A stretch of DNA of 23,595 nt, from positions 1-23,595 of the forward strand of contig JBFHGJ010000091.1 of NCBI GenBank assembly GCA_041583135.1. The letters run 5' to 3'. A model generated the notes under the pieces. That model did no database searches. It had not been told where the DNA came from and worked only from the letters and a program-made list of their open reading frames with translations. Source of the stretch: JABSOG01 sp041583135. GTDB lineage: Bacteria > Pseudomonadota > Gammaproteobacteria > Enterobacterales > Alteromonadaceae. Of the stretch, positions 12,601-21,600 are shown in pieces (within the stretch, counting starts at the first letter, position 1; each line of letters opens with the position of its first letter). A program made the position numbers and the translations under genes.

Positions 12601-15600
12601 TTTGGCAAAACTGAGCGTTTGCAAAACTAGGGCAACGACCGCTTCACCGGGTACCAAGCCATCAGCGCGGTTGTCAAAGGTGTAGCATTTGCCGGTCGCT
12701 GATAACATGCCCGCTTGAGTCATGGCAATGTATGGCTCAGGGGTGAACAACAGATTAACGCCAGCGACAATGGCGCTATCGCACTCACCAGCTTTTAGGC
12801 TGATACAGGCTTGATGAGCGGCAACCACTGACGAGGAGCAGGCGGTATTGATGGCGAGGGTTGGGCCGTCGAGGTTTAAAAAGTAGCTCAAGCGTGAGGC
12901 CAACACCGCACTGTTGTTGGCGCTTAGGCGGCGCTCATCGTTTTTGTCTTTCGGGTAGTCGCCCTCTTCTACGCCGACAAAAGTACCAACCACGCTGTTA
13001 TCTAGTTGAGCTTTGGCAATGCCCGCATCTTCTAGCGCTCGCCATGACTCTTGCAACAGTAAACGCTGACGCGGGTCCATTGCGGTGGCTTCAACACCAG
13101 ATATTTCAAAGAACGTGGCGTCGAACACGTCGGCATTGCCGATAGCCGCGCACCATTTGCTGATGGTTTTGCCTGCTTGTTTTTCCTCGCGGTAATACTC
13201 TCGCCAGTCAAAGCGTGAATTGTCGATTTCATCGACCAGGCACCTACCACTGTCTAATGCCTGCCAGAAATCATCACAGCTTTGCGCTTTGCCAAATAGA
13301 CCGCTCATACCAACAATGGCAATGGCGTCGCCTTGCGCTTTGGCAGAGTCTGACTCATTTTGAGCCGCCTGTTGTTTTGATTGGATGGCAGCGAAATGGC
13401 TTCGATGTTTATCCATCAAGTAGCGCTGTAAATCGGCAAAGGTGCTATTACCAAAGAAGATGGCAGGAGACACGTCAATACCTAAGCGTTCAGTTAGCGC
13501 TTGGGCAAATTCGGCAAGCGTGACTGAATCAAAACCGAAATCTTCAAAGTTGGCCTCATCGCTAAAGCTCGCAGGCTCTGCCATGAGCACCTTGCCCGCT
13601 TGCGCTTTGAGTACCTCGATAAGATTGAGATCAGCACTGAGTTCTGGCGTTACAACGGCCGCTTGTTCGCTTATACCTAGCCAGCGGGTAATTTTATCTT
13701 GCTCGCCATAAGTGACGACCAGCGGTGGCACCTGTTGAGAGAGCAAACTTTCCAGTTGAGAACAGGCCATATCAAGGGGCAGTTTGGCTTGCCCGGTAGT
13801 GGCAAGATATTGTTCGGTTTGCGCGCCTAAATCCATCGCGCCTGTGGCAAACATAGGCCATTCGATGGCAATGCGCTTGATCTTGTCCTGCCCTTGATGA
13901 TGCTCGGCAAAACTTGAGATAAAGCGATTGGCAATGGTGTAATCGGCAATACCGCTATCGCCAAGCGTTGCTGCAATAGAAGAAAAATAAACGATATAAC
14001 TGGGTTTTGCATCAGCATCGGCAATAACCTGCTCGATAACATTGGCAGCACCTATTTTGGCTTTAAGGTTTTGTGCAAATTGCTCGGCGCTCTTATCAAA
14101 TAACGTCGTTTTGTCTAAAACACCGGCTAAGTGCAGTACGCCGTCAAGCACGCCAAAACGCTCTTTGGCCAACTCAAACGCTGCGTTCATTTGCGCAACA
14201 TCGGCAGCGTCGGCCTGAACATAAACCGCATCACCACCCAACGCTTTGATATCACCTAACTTACGCTCAATATCGCCATTTAGCGCACTGCGACCACTGA
14301 GCACCAACTTGGCCTGATAAGCGCTTGCCAGCCACTTCGCCAAACCAAATCCCAGCGCCCCACAGCCACCAGTGATCAACACCGCCCCCTGTCCCGCTAA
14401 TTTTGGTGTCTGACACCAAAAACCCGCTTGTTCCTTTATTTTTGGTGTCTGACACCGAGAAAATGGGGTCAGGTTGGTGGTGTGGCGTTTGCCTGAGAAG
14501 TATTTGGCGTAGTTGGCGCTGGTAGAGAGTGCTTTGTTTATGGCGGCGATGATTTGCTGGTGATTGTGGTGTGCATCAAAGCCTAGGGTTTTGATTCGGC
14601 ATTTGGCCGAGCTGCTGTTAAGGGAGATGCCAAAACCTGCCATGGCATCTAAATAACTGTGCTCAAGTGGGTTGTTAAATTGTCCGGCAAGTATAATTGA
14701 TGGGGCTTCACAAGCGCTTGCGGCGATGGCTTTTAACAGTTTTGCCGGGGTGATAAGGTCATATCTTGCATCCTCACTTACCACAGGTGCTATGTACAAT
14801 ACGGCATCAATGGCCTTTTGTTTGTCTAGCGCTGCGCTGAGTTGCTCAATGCTGCTGACAAAGCTCACCACTTCCACTTGGCCAAAGTGTGCTGTTATTG
14901 CCGCTTCAATGGCCTGGTCATGACCAAAACACAACAAGGTTTTAATGTCACTTTGCGCTGTGTATACGGTCTCATCGGCTACCCATACATTTTGATAACA
15001 GGCCAGCTCCCACTGATGGCTATTGTGAGCGTCAGGGCGTTCACTTGTTTCAGCATCTGGCTTTCTATAGTGCTCAGTAGCAAACGGATAAAGCGGTAGT
15101 GAGATGCGCTTTGCTTGTTTGTTTGCAAAAACCGCTTGCCAATCAACGTCATTGCCCACCAACCAGTCTGTAAGCAGCGCCGAATTAGACGGCTCAAAGC
15201 GCTTACCATCAAGGTAATGTCTCAGCGCTTGTTTAAGCGCTTCTATTTCGCTCACTTCAAAGCCGACTCGCTCGGCAAACGCTTCACGGCCCACAGCTAG
15301 CGTAAAGGCGATATCAAGCAGGTTTGGTTTTGGCAGGTTTTGCTTTGACAGGTTATTGAGGATGCTGAGTAAATTAACCACAAGCGTGCGTAGCTGAGCT
15401 TTGCTATGAGCACTTAGCACCACTATCACAGGTTGTGTCAATTCTGTAACTTGTTCGTCATTGATGAAATCTTGCAACACTACATGGGCATTGCTGCCGC
15501 CTGCGCCAAATGAAGACACGCAAGCAAGGCGCTTGTTGTCGCTATGCCATGACTCAAGGCTTTGTTGCAGTTTAAAGCGGGTTTGCGCAAAGTCGATTTG

Positions 15601-18600
15601 GCTATTGGGGGTTTGAGCATTGAGCGAAGGCACCAACTGACGATGGCGCATTTGCAAAAGCACCTTAGTAACCCCAGCAATGCCCGCAGCCGCTTCCAAA
15701 TGGCCGATATTGGTTTTAACAGAGCCGATAGCGCAGCGATTTTCACCCTGAGCCAAAGCGCCGTTTAAACCGCGAATTTCTATCGGGTCGCCTAATGCGG
15801 TGCCGGTGCCATGGGCTTCAATGTAGCTGATATCAGCGGCATTCACTTGAGCATTACTGAGCGCCTTTACCACCACTTCGCGCTGAGCGCTTGGGCTTGG
15901 CACGCTGTAGCCTGCGGTTTTGCCGCCATGATTGGTGGCCGAGCCTTTGATAACCCCGTGAATGTTATCACGGTTTTGTATCGCCAATGCCAGCGGCCGA
16001 AGGACTATCGCGCCTATGCCCTCTCCCGGCACCATACCATCGGCGCCAAGGCCAAAGGCTTTGGTTTTGCCGCTGGCCGAGAGCATTTTGCCTTTACTAA
16101 ACTCGGCAAAAGTCGAAGGGTTGGTGTAAGCATTTACTCCACCAACCATGGCCAGCTCACACTCACCATCGTGAATATGACGACAAGCTTCATGCAGCGC
16201 CACCAATGACGATGAACACATGGTATCGAGCGCAAGGCTTGGGCCGTTAAAATCAAACAGGTAAGACACCCGGTTGGCAACGGCGGCAAATGAATCCGGG
16301 TAATGCTCTACGCCAAATTTAGACACCCCAACAAACACCCCAACACAGAATTCTTTGAGCGCTTTTGGTGTATATCCAGCATCTTCTAGCGCGTGCCACG
16401 CCGTTTGTAGGAATAATCGCTCTTTGGGGTGCATTCTCAGCGCTTCGCGCGGTGAGAGTTTGAAAAACGCCGGATCAAAGCCGTATAAATCATCAATAAA
16501 ACCGCCCCATTTGCCATAAGAACGTTCAAGGCTTATCGCTTTGCTCGGGTCCGGTTCAAAGTGCTGTTGTAACGACCAGCGCTCAGCTGGCACCTCGGTA
16601 ATACAATCAACACCGTCTGTTAAGTTCTGCCAAAAAGCGCTTAAATCATTGGCCTTAGGATAGCGCCCGGCCATGCCGATAACGGCGATATCTTGCGTAT
16701 TGTCTTTTGCCTTAGGCGCACTATCTAAAAGCCCGTAAGCTTCTTGCATCAGCGCAGCGGCTATCTGCTCAACATGACGATTGCGCCAATTTTCAAAGCG
16801 CCCGCCTTTTGCCCAATCGTTAAATGCCCCCATGCCTTTTGAGCAATAAATCTGATAATTATCAACGCCGTCACGGCCAAGTTTGGCCGATTGAAAACTA
16901 TAGTGCAGGTAGTAGGCATAGATACTGAACAGCGCACTGTTTTTAAGGGTCTGTTTGTCGTTGGCAAGCGCGCCTTTTTGCCCGATATAACCTTGGGCAT
17001 CAGTGCTTATCTGTGCAAGCGGCTGGCCATCAAAACAAGCCTCAATCAGCTGGATGTCTTTTTCGCCAAGCTCAGATATTGCCTTGATACTAAAGCACAG
17101 TTTTTCAAGCGCTTGGAGGCGATAAGCCACCTTGGTGCCTCTGTTTGCAATTTGCACCTTGGCCGCCATATCCATCACCACATTGGTGATATAGGTGGTA
17201 TCGACACATCTTAACTGGGCTAACAGGTCTTTGCCTTTGTCGCTTTGGTTGCATTCAACCGTACATTGGTTGATGGAGCCTGTAAGCACAAAATCGGCAC
17301 CTAAGAACATCGCGCCAGCAATACTTTGTGGCGTTGAAATGCCCCCCGCCACACCAAGGTGAATGCCCAAATGCTGCAAAGGCAACGTGGCGCTTTGCTC
17401 ATCTTTGGCTTTAATCAGTTCGGGCAAGCTCACATGGGCGCTTTGGCTGTCGGTAAAGCCCGCCGAATCCCCTTCAAACACGATCACATTGGCAAAACTG
17501 ACTTCACTCGCCATCAGCCGCTCATCTTGACTGATCAGCCCCTGCCCTTCGAGTTTATCTAGCACCTTGGCGGGGATCGGCGCCATAAATCGCTTGGCAA
17601 GCTCGGCCCTTGTCAGCTTAACCAGCACATTATGACGACTGGCAATCTGCCCGCTCTCTAAGCGATGCAAGCCTTTGATTCGGTATAGGCACACCTTGGG
17701 GTCGGCGTCGATAAAGCCCGACAGTTCCAAGCAGCTCACCTGATGGCTCAGTGCAAGCTCAACCACCGCATCGATTTTATCTTGAGACTCGGCGCGGTTA
17801 AGCAGGTTCAAAGCAAAGCTTTTGTCGCCGACTTTGGCTTTAACCGCCAATATCGAGCGTTCAATGTCGTCAATCTCAACGCCGCCGGTGCCAAGGGCCG
17901 CCATAAAACCGCTATTACATAAGCGGGTAACAAACTCGTCACTGACTAAGTAATGGCCCATGCCGCCAGTCATATAGGGATGAGCTAAGCCAAAGCGCTG
18001 CATAAAGCGCTCGCTGCCACAATTAGCCCTAGTCACAGTGTTGCGGATTTTTACGTCGTGATGCTGCTCAGCGATAGTATCGCCCATCGCATCAAGGGCA
18101 GACTGCTCTCCCACCAGATAAGAGAACTGCACGCCTTGCTCGGCACTTAACGCAAACCCCACTATCTGTTCAAATGCCCGCGCACCTTGGTTTGAGTTAA
18201 GTGACAAAAGCCCGCTCTGGCGGTAAATCATCGCCCTTGTCGCCTCATCCATATGCATACCGCCATCAAGCCAGTTCGGCCAGTTGATAACAATGCTCTG
18301 GCCTTTGCGTTTACCTTGTGCCACCAATGCTTGGCGCTTATTGGCAAAACTATCGATATAACTGTTGGCTGCCCCATAGTCCCAATGCTGGTTTAAGCCA
18401 AAGCTCGCCTGCGACGAGCAATACAGCATAAAGTCGAGATCTACGTCTTTTGTACAGCTATCGAGCACTTCGCTGCCGATGACTTTAGCCGCGAGGGTAT
18501 TGGCAATCTCTTGTGGCGTCTTTTGCAAAATACTGCCGGATTTAAACACCCCGGCCAAATGAATAATGCCATCTATTTTGCCGTGCTCTTTGATAATTTG

Positions 18601-21600
18601 GCCAAGCGCCGCATTAACGCTCGCCTCATCACAAACATCGACCGAAATATAGCGAGCACGTGCAAGTTGCGACTGGCTATTCTCATTGCCAATATGGCGA
18701 GAAGACAAAACGCACAGCCCGCCTTTAGCGATGATACTTTGTGCCAAAGTTTGACCAATAGCGCCCATACCGCCAATCAGCCAGTACACACCGCCCGGTT
18801 TGATTGCGGCTTTGTTGGCACTGACCTCAAGCCTTTTAAAGCCTTGCACATGGCGGATAAAGTCCTTGTCGTAATAAACGGCGCTGTCAAAGCCATTTTG
18901 CAGGCATTCAGCCGCAACCAGCTGTTGCCACTGTTTTTTTGCTTGCGCGTTATATTGCGGGCCTGTAATGGTTTTACATTCAATATCCTTGCTATCTAAA
19001 CTCACTGAGCGTAAAAAGCCGCTGATATAGTCAGTGCTGTCAGAGGTTAAAACCGCCAAAACCGACATCTTTTGTCGCTTGAGCATTAAGGATTTAAATT
19101 GCTCTGTAAGCTCGGTCACGCTTTGCGCCACGTTATCGCCAAAACGTTCAATTTGCGCTTGTGGTAGCGCTTCACTCAACGCATTGGCTAAATCAGTTTG
19201 GTGTTGATGGACAACTATCAGCACTGATGGCGGCATGTCATTTTGACCACTGTCAATGGCCTGCTCACGCCAATAGGGCTGCAATACAAGCTCAGGCTGA
19301 GTTTGCTGTAAATCTGGCAAGTTTGATGTTTTTTCAACAACTTGAGTAATAGTTGAAGCACCATTCGCTTTTAATTCAGTGGCAAAGTGTTCGGCCAAAT
19401 ACGCCATCAACGCCCCAGCGCTAGTGTATTCAAAAAATACCACCGGCGGCACTTCAAGGCCAAAGTCGTCATGGAGCATATTGGCAAGGTCGGCCACCAC
19501 AATCGAGTCAAAACCCAGCTCAAAAAAGGACTCATCGAGCTTAACCTCTGCCTCGTCAATACGGCAAAAATGCGCCATGCATTTGCGCACGACTTGCTCA
19601 GCCAGTACCAGTTCATCCCCTTGTGCAGTAGCCGTTTTTAGCGGCGCACTCGCTTTAGCTTCTGCTGCAATGGCTCTTGAGCTAAATTGTTTTAGTCGCG
19701 CCTTTACCTCACCTTGAGAGTCGATAATGTCGATATCAAAACGCACCACGCTGTCTGACTCGCAACTACCGTCACTTAAGCGAATATAGGCATAACAGTG
19801 GGCCGGGATGGCAGCAAAAATATCGATGGCTTCTAAATAAAACGGAATACGCGGGATAATATCGCCATCGCTCAGTAAAAAATTGGTGCCATGTAAGCTG
19901 TTATCCAAAAGCGCCGGGTGCAAAGTAAAATCTTTGAGCGTCGCTAAGATGCTCTCATCCAGTGCTATTTCGCACAGCACTTCGGTTTGACTGGTATAGA
20001 CCTTTTTAAGGTTGCGAAAGGTCTTGCCATAGTTAAGGCCAATGCGGTCAAAGCGCTGATAAAAGCTTTGTTGCTCAAAGGATTGCTCGCAAAGGCGAGA
20101 TAGTAACCCATTTAAATCAATCGCCTTTGGCTGCTCAACTGGGTCAAAATGAACATACCCTTGGGCGTGCTCACCAAGCGCTGTGGCAACGCTAAAGCGC
20201 AGCTTTTCACCGAGTTCGCTCAAGTTAAGTGTCACCTCGGTTGGCGCTTTAACAAACAGCGGCGCTTTAAAGGTGGCTTGGCGAATTTGCGTCACCACCT
20301 TAGCCTTGTACTTTTGCGCCCCTTGTCGTGCCAGCTCGATATAGCCCATCCCCGGAAAGATAGACTCACCGTTTACCCCATGGTCGGTGAGGAAAAACTC
20401 ATTGCCGCTAAGCTGTAGATTCGCCATAGCCCCCTCTTGCTGGGTTGTAATGGCGTTTATCCAAGCGCTGCGCTTGGTATTTATCCAATAAGGTTTTAAC
20501 TCAAATTGGGTCGGTTCGAGGCGTTTTTTAAAGCCCTTGGGACCTGTGTATTCACTTAGCAAAATATGGGCATTGTTGCCCCCTGAGCCATAAGAATGAA
20601 TGCCTGCAAGCCGAGCTTTGCCTGTTGCAGGCCAGTGCTGAGTTTGGGTTTGCGGTCTTAGTGGGCCTGAGTCATCCTGCAATTCAGGATGCAGTGCATC
20701 AAAATGCAAAATCGGATACAACGTTTGGCTTTGCAAGCTGTGGATCACTTTAAACAGCGCGCCTAAAGCAGAGGCGCTGTGCATATGCCCTGTCATGGGT
20801 TTTAGGGTGCTGATGGCGCAGTGACCTGAGCTAAGTTTGCAATTTTGCTGTTGCGCCAGCTGTTTTAGCGCTTTGCTACAGGCACTCCACTCGGCCATAT
20901 CGGCAACTGGGTTACCCATACCTTGGGCTTCGATATAGGTTAAGTCATTGATATCGATACCCGTTTCGCGGTAGCAGCGCTCAATCAGCTCGGCATGGGC
21001 CTGCACGTTGGGCGATGCAATAGAATAGCCTCCTTGGCCATTGTAATTTACCGCGCTATGCTCAATCAGCGCATATATCGGGTCGCCACCTTCGCGTGCT
21101 TTATCCAGCGGCTTTAACATCACGCTGGCAACAGCCTCTGCCCGCAAATAGCCAGCCCCATTGCTGGAGAACGAATGCACCACGGGGCTTGGGTTCATCT
21201 GTTTGCTATTAGACAGCTCGACAAATAGCTCAGGTCTTAACAACAAACTCGCCGCGCCGACAATGGCTTGGTCAATCTCACCTGAGCGCATCGCACCAAC
21301 GGCGCGATGTATTGCTACCGCAGCACCTGAGCACATGGTATCGACAAACTCACTAGCACCGCGAAAATCAAAATAATATGACAAGCGGTTGGCTATCATG
21401 CTGGGCGCTTGGTCGATACCAAGAGCGCCTTTTACCCCGGCATCTAAGAGGTTTTGCTGATATTCGTTACCCTCGGCGCCAATAAAAATGCCGGTGTTGG
21501 AGCCTTTTAGGCTGGCAGGCACTATGCCGGCATCTTCTATGGTGTGATAGACACTCATCAACAGCAGCCGTTGACGCGGGTCCATCAGCTCGGCTTGTGT

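Noticed and set aside
12073..13329. A cis AT domain after any KS
   Set aside because: After each KS the sequence runs through a short linker into DH, KR, MT or ACP; no GHSxG motif or AT-sized block was found, so the system is trans-AT.
14459..14478. Second palindrome family suggested by ATGGGGTCAGGTT beside cluster III
   Set aside because: It encodes NLTPF in GKRHTTNLTPF, which fits the native KR structural-half ending; no second copy is visible.
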